Of a stretch of DNA of 64,000 nt, positions 16,152-22,592 are shown piece by piece; the stretch's first letter is position 1; every line of letters begins with the position of its first letter. The notes below the pieces were generated by a model that saw only the letters and a list, made by a program, of their open reading frames with translations, searched no databases and was not told the origin of the DNA. The position numbers were made by a program, and so were the translations under genes. Source of the DNA: Bin87 sp034423595 (GTDB lineage: Bacteria; Chloroflexota; Dehalococcoidia; Lucifugimonadales; UBA3495); contig OZ242258.1 in NCBI GenBank assembly GCA_965207025.1, forward strand, positions 2,294,001 to 2,358,000, in the 5' to 3' direction.

Positions 16152-17111
16152 ATGGAACTGCGAGAGATTATCAGCTTTTACCATGTGGCTCGTCTGCGGA
16201 GCGTATCCAAGGCTGCTCGCAAGCTGGAGCTTGGCCAGCCCACCGTTACCACTCACCTCCGAAAGCTCGAGGGCGAATTCGGCATCACCCTGTTCGACCG
16301 CATCAAACGACCCATCCAACTCACCTCCGAGGGTTCCCTGTTCTACGAGTTGGTTACCCCCATCGTTGAATCCATCGACACGCTGAAAACCCAGATGGAT
16401 TACTCGGAAGGACGCGGCTCCTTCGTGGTGGGCGCCTACCCCGACATCGTTTCCTATCACCTGCCGCGCCCCATCCGTCAGTTCCGCTCCCGTTATCCCG
16501 ACGTTCGTATGCGGCTGGTCGCCCGTTCCTACGCCAACCTCATTCAGCTGGTCAAGTCCGGCGAGGTTGACCTGGCTTTGTGCTCCGCTCCCCCAACGGA
16601 TGACCCATCCCTGGAATTCTCCGAGCTGTTCGACTACAATGTCGTGCTCATCACCGAGCCCAGCCACGACCTGCTGCACCGTGAACCCGTTACCATCGAG
16701 GACATGGCCAAGTTCCCGCTCATCCTCAATAGCCCCGAGAGCCTCAGCCGGCGGCGTGTGGAACAGAAACTCAGGGAACGCGGCGTCAACTATGACGTCG
16801 TGCTTGAGATGGACAACACCGAGATGATCAAGCGCTACGTCGCCATCGGCATGGGCATCGCCATCGTCAGCGACTTCACTCTGCATCCGGAAGACCACGA
16901 CCGGCTCGCCGTAGTGCGCCTGGACCACATCTTCCCCTCGGCGAATATCGGGGTTTGCACCCTGCGCGGCAAATTCCACGGGCGCGGCGTGCGCAATTTC
17001 ATCAACACCCTGGCCGAGAACCTTTCCGGATTCCACGCCGACCTTTGGGATTGGGACGTTGACCATGGTGGCGAACCCCGCACCGAGGCCATCGCCAACG
17101 CAACCCAGTAA
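16152..17111 (+). CDS. LysR-family transcriptional regulator
   Basis: 319-residue LysR-type regulator. Helix-turn-helix: MELREIISFYHVARLRSVSK then AARKLELGQPTVTTHLRKLE (residues 1-40). The effector-binding domain follows from about residue 85 (GSFVVGAYPDIVSYHL). It resembles the CysB-like subclass in layout, but that is only an impression. The start at 16152 is chosen because AGGTGG lies six bases upstream and the family begins at this methionine; the open frame extends to 16014 but would overlap the divergent MFS start. It probably controls the MFS gene across the gap. Confidence 0.92.
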   Translation: MELREIISFYHVARLRSVSKAARKLELGQPTVTTHLRKLEGEFGITLFDRIKRPIQLTSEGSLFYELVTPIVESIDTLKTQMDYSEGRGSFVVGAYPDIVSYHLPRPIRQFRSRYPDVRMRLVARSYANLIQLVKSGEVDLALCSAPPTDDPSLEFSELFDYNVVLITEPSHDLLHREPVTIEDMAKFPLILNSPESLSRRRVEQKLRERGVNYDVVLEMDNTEMIKRYVAIGMGIAIVSDFTLHPEDHDRLAVVRLDHIFPSANIGVCTLRGKFHGRGVRNFINTLAENLSGFHADLWDWDVDHGGEPRTEAIANATQ

Positions 17112-17122
17112 CCTGCAAAAAG

Positions 17123-17161
17123 ACCCCCTCTCCCCTGGCGGGAGAGGGCTGGGGTGAGGGG
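17123..17161. repeat. Family D hairpin repeat
   Basis: CCCTCTCCC and GGGAGAGGG form a 9-bp stem, followed by GCTGGGGTGAGGG. It sits between the convergent LysR and MoaD-like genes and may also stop transcription. Confidence 0.75.
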
Positions 17162-17168
17162 CCGTTCC

Positions 17169-17444
17169 CTATCCTCCCGCTACCGCCGGCACTATGCTGA
17201 TCTCGTCCCCCGATTTGATCGACGTCTTCAGCCCCTGGTCGAAGCGGATGTCCTCGCCGTTCACGTAGATGTTGACGAAATACCGGAGCTCGCCCTCTTC
17301 ATCCAGCAGCCTTTCCTTGAATCCGGGATAATCGGATTCAAGCGTCTCAATCATCTGCGAGAGGTCGTTTACCTCCAGCTCGACCTTGTCGGCTCCGCCT
17401 GTCATGCGTCGCAGGGGTGTGGGTATGCGAACCATAACGCCCAT
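17169..17444 (-). CDS. MoaD/ThiS-family ubiquitin-like sulfur carrier
   Basis: 91 residues with the beta-grasp outline: MVRIPTPLRRMTGGADKVEL, then FVNIYVNGEDIRF, then GDEISIVPAVAGG. It ends in the double glycine that is adenylated and converted to a thiocarboxylate in MoaD, ThiS and CysO proteins. It is the last gene of a three-gene operon with a threonine-synthase-like enzyme and a NIL-domain protein. Because no molybdopterin or thiamine genes lie nearby, the context favours sulfur delivery to amino-acid synthesis over cofactor synthesis. Function is inferred from context. Confidence 0.88.
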   Translation of the reverse strand: MGVMVRIPTPLRRMTGGADKVELEVNDLSQMIETLESDYPGFKERLLDEEGELRYFVNIYVNGEDIRFDQGLKTSIKSGDEISIVPAVAGG

Positions 17445-17499
17445 TGGGGATTCTCCTCCTGTTGTTCCGTAAGCCCCGGGGCGTCATCAGTCGCCGGGG

Positions 17500-17742
17500 T
17501 CAGCCTTCAATTACGTCTCCGGCGATTGGGTCCACGCGAACGCCGCTGTCGGCAACCCACGTCAAACCCCGCTGGATCTCTTCGTCTGTCCCGTCCAACT
17601 CCAGGATCACCCAACCCATATCGGCGCGCACGTCCGCCCGCCGGATGTTGGTGACCACGTTGAAATCATGGCCCAGCCGGTAGATGATCGGTTCCCGGAC
17701 CATATCCGCCGAGAAGGTGAAACGCACCCGTTGTCTGGCCAT
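17500..17742 (-). CDS. NIL-domain protein
   Basis: 80 residues. It matches the NIL domain (ferredoxin-like small-molecule-binding module also found at the C terminus of MetN ABC ATPases): VRFTFSADMVREPIIYRL, VVTNIRRADVRADMGWVILEL, GLTWVADSGVRVDPI. Free-standing NIL proteins are often found beside sulfur-amino-acid genes. Here it lies between a threonine-synthase-like gene (six bases upstream) and a MoaD-like gene (about 55 bases downstream). It may bind methionine, homocysteine or a related effector. Confidence 0.85.
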   Translation of the reverse strand: MARQRVRFTFSADMVREPIIYRLGHDFNVVTNIRRADVRADMGWVILELDGTDEEIQRGLTWVADSGVRVDPIAGDVIEG

Positions 17743-17748
17743 ATTGCC

Positions 17749-19038
17749 CTACACCCCGGCCGCGACCCGGCTTTCCAGCGCCGCCTCAAATGACCCCATC
17801 ATCGGCTTCACCACCAGCGGGTTCACCACTTCTTCCACTGCTTCCTGGGTCTTCAATCCGTTGCCTGTAATGTAGGCAACCGTAAGTTCGTCCGGGTCGA
17901 TGGCCCCGGTCTCCGCAAGGTACTTCAGAGTTGACACGGTGACTCCGCCCGCGGTTTCGGTGAACACGCCTTCGGTCTCCGCCAGCAGCTTGATTCCTTC
18001 CACCACCTGGTTCTCGGGCACGGCGTAACCGCTTCCCTCCGACTCCCGTATCACCCGCAGCGCGTAGATGCCGTCGGCAGGGTTCCCGATGGCCAGCGAC
18101 TTGGCGATGCTGTCGGGCCGCACCGGCCGAATCTGGTTCCGCTGGTTCTCCCACGCCGTGACAATGGGGGAACAACCGGCGGCCTGCGCCATGTGCATCC
18201 GCGTCGTTACCGCCGGATGATGCACCGTGTTCTGGTCGGCGCCGAACGGTATGGGATCAACCCCGTCCAGCAACCCCAGGCACGCCAGTTCGTTGAAACC
18301 TTTCCAAATCTTGGTGAACATCGCGCCCGACGCCGACGGCACCACCACGTGGTCGGGGATCCGCCAGCCCAGTTGCTCCGCCACCTCGTAGCCCAGCGTC
18401 TTGCTCCCCTCGGCGTAGTACGGGCGCATGTTGATGTTGACGAACGCCCAGTGGTAGTTGTCGCTGATCTCGCTGCACAGCCGGTTCACTTCGTCGTAGG
18501 TCCCGTCAACCGCCACCAGCGTCGGGTTGTACACCGCCGCGCCAATCACCTTCCCCCGTTCCAGGTCGGCCGGAATGAACACCACCGCGTCAACGCCGGC
18601 ACGGGCCGCGTGGGCCGCCACGCTGCACGCCAGGTTCCCGGTGCTCGCGCACGCCAGGGTCTCGTATCCGAACTCCACCGCCTTCGTGGCGGCAACCGAC
18701 ACCACCCGGTCCTTGAACGAGAACGACGGATTCACGCTGTCGTTCTTGATGTACAGGTTGTTCAGCCCGAGCTTCTTGCCCAGGTTTCTGGCCTTCATCA
18801 GGGGAGTGTAGCCCGCCATTATGTCCACCGGATCTTCGGCGGAGGCGGGCAGCAGGTCCTGGTACCGCCAGATGCTCAGCGGACCCTCGGCAATGCGTTC
18901 ATGGCTGACCACTTCGGAGATGGTCACATAGTCATATATGACCTCCAGCGGGCCGAAGCAAAAATCACAAACGTTCAGCGGGCCGCCCGGATACTCCCGG
19001 CCGCACTCCCGACATTTCAATCCTTTGATAAAAGCCAC
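17749..19038 (-). CDS. thrC: Threonine synthase or related PLP enzyme with N-terminal zinc ribbon
   Basis: 429-residue fold-type II PLP enzyme. The N terminus has CRECG and CDFCFG, a zinc ribbon common in long threonine synthases. NPSFSFKDRV near residue 103 contains the PLP lysine, and ASTGNLACSVAAHAARAG follows. Threonine synthase converts O-phosphohomoserine to threonine. The adjoining NIL and MoaD-like genes suggest a variant that may take sulfur from a thiocarboxylate donor to make homocysteine or cysteine; this is inference. Translation begins at GTG 19038 with GGAGG nine bases upstream. A promoter and structured leader precede it. Confidence 0.85.
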   Translation of the reverse strand: MAFIKGLKCRECGREYPGGPLNVCDFCFGPLEVIYDYVTISEVVSHERIAEGPLSIWRYQDLLPASAEDPVDIMAGYTPLMKARNLGKKLGLNNLYIKNDSVNPSFSFKDRVVSVAATKAVEFGYETLACASTGNLACSVAAHAARAGVDAVVFIPADLERGKVIGAAVYNPTLVAVDGTYDEVNRLCSEISDNYHWAFVNINMRPYYAEGSKTLGYEVAEQLGWRIPDHVVVPSASGAMFTKIWKGFNELACLGLLDGVDPIPFGADQNTVHHPAVTTRMHMAQAAGCSPIVTAWENQRNQIRPVRPDSIAKSLAIGNPADGIYALRVIRESEGSGYAVPENQVVEGIKLLAETEGVFTETAGGVTVSTLKYLAETGAIDPDELTVAYITGNGLKTQEAVEEVVNPLVVKPMMGSFEAALESRVAAGV

Positions 19039-19060
19039 CGGATGGTACCTCCGTTGGTTG

Positions 19061-19122
19061 GGTTCTCAACACGAAGCTGGCGCGCACACTCGGCGCTCGG
19101 ATGCTCTTTTCAACTGCGAACC
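19061..19122 (-). promoter_or_regulatory. Possible structured leader of the thrC-NIL-MoaD operon
   Basis: The predicted transcript between the promoter and the GTG begins near 19119 with GGTTC (19118-19122) and ends with GAACC (19061-19065), a possible 5-bp closing stem around about 50 bases that include a GC-rich inner hairpin. It does not match the SAM, T-box or cobalamin consensus that I could recall. Confidence 0.3.
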
Positions 19123-19125
19123 ACT

Positions 19126-19154
19126 ATTGTGCCAGAGGCCGGCATCGCTGGCAA
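19126..19154 (-). promoter_or_regulatory. Promoter of the thrC-NIL-MoaD operon
   Basis: On the minus strand, TTGCCA (-35, 19149-19154) and CACAAT (-10, 19126-19131) are spaced by 17 bases. The predicted start site lies about 80 bases before the GTG. Confidence 0.55.
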
Positions 19155-19210
19155 CCGAATGACTGCGCCGGTAACTTTCAGAGCCGACGGGGAAGGTGCG
19201 CATTTAATTC

Positions 19211-19259
19211 GTCATTCCGAACTACCCACCCGTCGTTCCGGCCTTGAGCCGGAATCCAG
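19211..19259. repeat. Family A repeat, degenerate
   Basis: TTCCGGC and GCCGGAA form a stem at 19232-19259 with a loop of CTTGA. A partial copy precedes it at 19211. Confidence 0.7.
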
Positions 19260-19331
19260 CAAACCCCTGCCTTACTCGCGCCGGCCGGCCGGACCCATCG
19301 GGCAGTGGGAGTTTCCTGAATAGCGCGGGCT

Positions 19332-19817
19332 CTAGTGCATCGGATGGTACCAGTGGCTGTCGTAAAACATCAGCGGATTCGCATCTTCGTCGCTCCGGCT
19401 CATCTGCTTCACTTCGCCTACGTAAATCGTGTGATCACCGTAAACGTGCGAACCCACGATGTCGCAGTTGAAGAACACCATGGAGCCATCCAGCTCCGGG
19501 ACGTTGTGTTCCCCCATCGTGTATGAGTACTCAGGGTCGCCCTCTCTCTGCTCCGGGCGCCGGGCGAAATACCTGCCCAGCTCTTCCTGCTCCTCCCGTA
19601 GCACGTTGACCCCAATCCGCTTCTGTTCTTCCACATACCCGTAGGTGATGGTGTTGTGCGCCACGCAGACCAGCAGCGTTGGCGGATCCAGGCACACCGA
19701 GGTGAACGCGTTCGCCGTCATCGCGTGGGGATTTCCCTCCGGGTCCAGTGTTGTAATCACCGTTACACCCGTCGCGAACTTCGACATTGCCTGGCGAAAG
19801 TCGTTTTGACTAACCAC
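19332..19817 (-). CDS. Flavin reductase-family (RutF/HpaC-like) protein
   Basis: 161-residue flavin reductase-like FMN-binding protein. Segments: FRQAMSKFATGVTVITTLDP at the start, HAMTANAFTSVCLDPP near residue 30 (the classic MTxNxFxSVSxxPP), VNVLREEQEELGRYFARR near 72, and a C-terminal GDHTIYVGEVKQM. Members reduce FMN/FAD with NAD(P)H and hand it to a partner monooxygenase. The window has several LLM oxidoreductases that could accept reduced flavin, but no partner is adjacent. It stands alone between repeat-containing gaps. Confidence 0.9.
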   Translation of the reverse strand: MVSQNDFRQAMSKFATGVTVITTLDPEGNPHAMTANAFTSVCLDPPTLLVCVAHNTITYGYVEEQKRIGVNVLREEQEELGRYFARRPEQREGDPEYSYTMGEHNVPELDGSMVFFNCDIVGSHVYGDHTIYVGEVKQMSRSDEDANPLMFYDSHWYHPMH

Positions 19818-19917
19818 TGCGGCTTTTACCCCCGAAAGTTTGGCGATGATTATACCCGGCCAGTATCATCATTGCCAGACGCCGCGCTGTAGGAACCATG
19901 GCCCTTCGGTTTTTCTG

Positions 19918-19958
19918 GACTCCCTCTCCCATCAAGGGAGAGGGTTGGGGCGAGGGCA
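19918..19958. repeat. Family D hairpin repeat
   Basis: CCCTCTCCC-ATCAA-GGGAGAGGG stem followed by GTTGGGGCGAGGG. It lies between the flavin reductase and the BtuF-like gene. Confidence 0.75.
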
Positions 19959-19976
19959 GTAAATCCGGGTGGAGAA

Positions 19977-20981
19977 TTACCCTGCGGCCACCAATACCGG
20001 CCACGGCGCAAACGCTTCCCCAATCCGTTCCGACGGCAACCCGCGCGCCATTTCCGCGTCAAGTTTCAACACGGTGTCCGTCGGTATGCTTCCCTTGAAC
20101 AATTCGGGATGCGTCAGTTCCGCCAACAACTCCAACCCGTCCACCACCCGCGGCCCAGGTCGGCTCAGCGTGCTGTGGTCAATCAGGTACACCTCGCCGG
20201 ACTGCACCGCCGGCAGTTCGTTCCAACCGGGCTGCGCCGCGAGCCACGGAATCTCCCGCACGCTCCTTGCCAGGTCCGATGAGCACAAATCAACGTACAG
20301 CTTCTCCGGGGCGGCGGACACTACTTCGCGCCACTCAATCCTTTCCGCCGGACATCCCGGCGCGAACCGTTCGGGCAAAATCCCGCCGCCCCGCGCTAAC
20401 AGGTCGGTAACCCAGTGCCCGCCAATCACCAGCGGGTTAACTCCCTCCAGTGAAAACACCGTCGGACGATGCTCGACAGCCTCAACCCGCTCCGCCACCG
20501 CCGCAACCCGCTTTTTCAGGCCCGCAAGCAGTTCCCCCGTTGCTTCTGATGCTCCACAAGCTTCGCCCACTTCCAGAAAACTTCCGAGTATTTCGTCCAG
20601 CGTGCGTGGGTTCAGCGTCAACACTTTCGGCGGCATCGGTATCGGCTCCACCGCGCGGTGTACTGTCCCTGCATCCACCTCGCAGAAGTAGCACAGGTCT
20701 TGCGTCAAAACCACGTCCGGCGACGCCTGCATCAGCCAATCCACATCCAGGTCGTAAGGGCTTTCGCCCGCCGACAGGATCCGGCTCATCTCCGCCTCAA
20801 CCTCTTCGCTCGACATCACCGATGGATCAATCCGGCTGCGGCACACCACCCGAATGTCGGCAGCTGCCGGCGGGTAGTCGCACAGGTCGGTTACGCCGAT
20901 AATCCGCTCTCCCAACCCCAACGCAAACAGAATCTCCGTCCCGCTGGGCAGCAACGAGCATATCCTCTGCATCCCGTTCAT
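19977..20981 (-). CDS. BtuF/TroA-fold cobalamin-binding-like protein, no signal peptide
   Basis: 334 residues of the helical-backbone TroA/BtuF superfamily: RICSLLPSGTEILFALGLGE at the start, LVIGGHWVTDLLARGGG in the middle, and GEVYLIDHSTLSRPGPRVVDGLELLA near the C terminus. Periplasmic members begin with a signal peptide; this one does not, so it is probably cytosolic and belongs to the uncharacterised cobalamin-binding-like subgroup. A cysteine-containing LTQDLCYFCEVD segment is notable. The start at 20981 is chosen because a promoter lies at about 21046-21054, which rules out the longer frame to 21122. A start at 20972 is also possible. Confidence 0.82.
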   Translation of the reverse strand: MNGMQRICSLLPSGTEILFALGLGERIIGVTDLCDYPPAAADIRVVCRSRIDPSVMSSEEVEAEMSRILSAGESPYDLDVDWLMQASPDVVLTQDLCYFCEVDAGTVHRAVEPIPMPPKVLTLNPRTLDEILGSFLEVGEACGASEATGELLAGLKKRVAAVAERVEAVEHRPTVFSLEGVNPLVIGGHWVTDLLARGGGILPERFAPGCPAERIEWREVVSAAPEKLYVDLCSSDLARSVREIPWLAAQPGWNELPAVQSGEVYLIDHSTLSRPGPRVVDGLELLAELTHPELFKGSIPTDTVLKLDAEMARGLPSERIGEAFAPWPVLVAAG

Positions 20982-21045
20982 CCTGTTTTGTCCCTGTAAA
21001 ATCGTTCTCCCTCGCCCGAAACCTCCCCGCATAGTCGCCGGGCGG

Positions 21046-21054
21046 ATTGTAGCA
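21046..21054 (-). promoter_or_regulatory. Extended -10 promoter of the BtuF-like gene
   Basis: TGCTACAAT on the minus strand. Predicted transcription begins near 21039, about 58 bases before the start codon. Confidence 0.5.
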
Positions 21055-21103
21055 TATACTTTGCTCATAACCTGCTGACGTGTTGAGTTCATACCGGCCC
21101 ACA

Positions 21104-22429
21104 ATGAACGCCGCGACCACACTCCAGTCGTCTGATATGGCGACGCAGCCTTGGGGCAAGCGCGCTCTGATAGGTCTGAACGCCTACAGCTTCGGGCTGG
21201 CCGGCTTCATCCTGGCCATGGACACCGTGGTATTGCCCATCCTGGTGCTGGAAGTGGCCCCCCACGCCGCCAAAAACACCTTGCTCGGCATCGTCGGCCT
21301 GGCCGGCCTCCTGGCAACCGCCCTCGTGCAGGTCCCTGTCGGTTGGGCCAGTGACCGCACTCGATCCCGTCTCGGCCGCCGGCTCCCCTACATGCTGTGG
21401 ACCTGCCTTTGCATCCCGGTGGGATTGGCCGGCCTCGCCATGCCGTTGACCTACGCCAGCCTCCTGGTCATCTGGATGTTCATCCAAATCAATTCGGGCA
21501 TCGGTTACTCGCCATATCTCGCCAGCGTGCGCGAATTGGTGCCGTCCAACCGCATGGGCGTGGCCGCATCCATCAAAACCTTGCTCGAAGCCCTCGGCGG
21601 CGCGTCCCTGTTATGCCTCGCCGCGCTGATGGTCGCCCACTACAGCCGACCCGACGGCGTGGCATGGCTCTGGGCCACCCTGGCCATGCTGACCGCTGCC
21701 ATCGTCATATCCTCCGGCGTCAGTTCCCTGACCATATTCAACCGGATGCGCCGGAGCGGAGGCGTCTCAACTGCCACCTTTCATCGCGCCGCTTTGGCCT
21801 TCCCGGAATCCACCAGCATGGCGCGCCTGCATCCAGATCTGGTTTGGTTCCTGGTATCCCGCGGCGCGTTCATGGCCGCCGTCGTCATCTTCACTACCTA
21901 CGGCCTCTTCTTCCTGCGGGACAAGGTACAGGTGGACAACCCGGCCCAGGCCCTGGGCATGGCAATTGTCGGCATCGGCGGCGCTCTGGTAGTCACCACA
22001 TACCCCTCCGGCTGGTTGTCGGATCGCATCGGCCGGAAGCCCGTGCTCGCCGTGGGCGTGGTCATTGCCGTAGCCTCCACTGTTGCCATGATGTGGGTCA
22101 GCTCTTATCTGGTCGCGGTAGTCATTGCCAGCGTCATCGGCGGAGCCGTCGGCATGATCCTCACCACGCACTGGGCCATGGCCAACGACCTCGGCACCCC
22201 CGGACGTGAAGCGCAGCACATGGGCATCGTGAACCTGGGAACCCTGTTCGGCGCAGCCGGCGCCAAAGCCATCGGCCCGCTCCCCGACCTGGTCACCGTC
22301 TGGTTCAGCCCCGGCTACGGCTACACCGCGCTTTTGGGCGCCAGCGCGCTACTGTTCATCATTGGCGGAGCGCTGCTCTTCAAGGTCCGTCTCAACCACC
22401 CCGCCGAATTGCGGCAGCCGGATTTCTAG
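21104..22429 (+). CDS. MFS transporter
   Basis: 441-residue major facilitator with about 12 membrane helices. Motif A-like loops occur in both halves: GWASDRTRSRLGRRLPYM near residue 82 and GWLSDRIGRKPVL in the second half, which is the normal pseudo-duplicated layout. The substrate is unknown. It is divergent from the BtuF-like gene. A start at 21137 is also possible; neither has a strong Shine-Dalgarno. Confidence 0.88.
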   Translation: MNAATTLQSSDMATQPWGKRALIGLNAYSFGLAGFILAMDTVVLPILVLEVAPHAAKNTLLGIVGLAGLLATALVQVPVGWASDRTRSRLGRRLPYMLWTCLCIPVGLAGLAMPLTYASLLVIWMFIQINSGIGYSPYLASVRELVPSNRMGVAASIKTLLEALGGASLLCLAALMVAHYSRPDGVAWLWATLAMLTAAIVISSGVSSLTIFNRMRRSGGVSTATFHRAALAFPESTSMARLHPDLVWFLVSRGAFMAAVVIFTTYGLFFLRDKVQVDNPAQALGMAIVGIGGALVVTTYPSGWLSDRIGRKPVLAVGVVIAVASTVAMMWVSSYLVAVVIASVIGGAVGMILTTHWAMANDLGTPGREAQHMGIVNLGTLFGAAGAKAIGPLPDLVTVWFSPGYGYTALLGASALLFIIGGALLFKVRLNHPAELRQPDF

Positions 22430-22440
22430 GTTCTGTTGAC

Positions 22441-22521
22441 ATTTCCCGTCGTTCACGCCGCCACCCACAACCGTCATTCCCGCCACCTAAAACTGTCATT
22501 CCCGCTTTCGCGGGAATCTAG
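22441..22521. repeat. Family A repeats, partial and full
   Basis: A full copy at 22494-22521 reads ATTCCCGC-TTTC-GCGGGAAT. Degenerate partial copies precede it. Both stem halves differ from the CCGGC form, which is compensatory change. Confidence 0.75.
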
Positions 22522-22592
22522 CCAGACCCTGGGGATGTTGTATCCTAATTGGCAACCAGCGCTTTTGCTGAACCCCGTTCCACCTTCTCCCG

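Noticed and set aside
17123..17161. Family D hairpins as dedicated terminators
   Set aside because: The same unit occurs inside genes and in larger numbers than ends of operons, so they are treated as repeats, though some may also terminate.
19061..19122. SAM or T-box riboswitch before the threonine-synthase gene
   Set aside because: The consensus motifs of these riboswitches were not seen, so only an unassigned leader is claimed.
21023..21122. Longer N terminus of the BtuF-like protein up to 21122
   Set aside because: A TGCTACAAT promoter lies within it, so the mRNA begins downstream near 21039.
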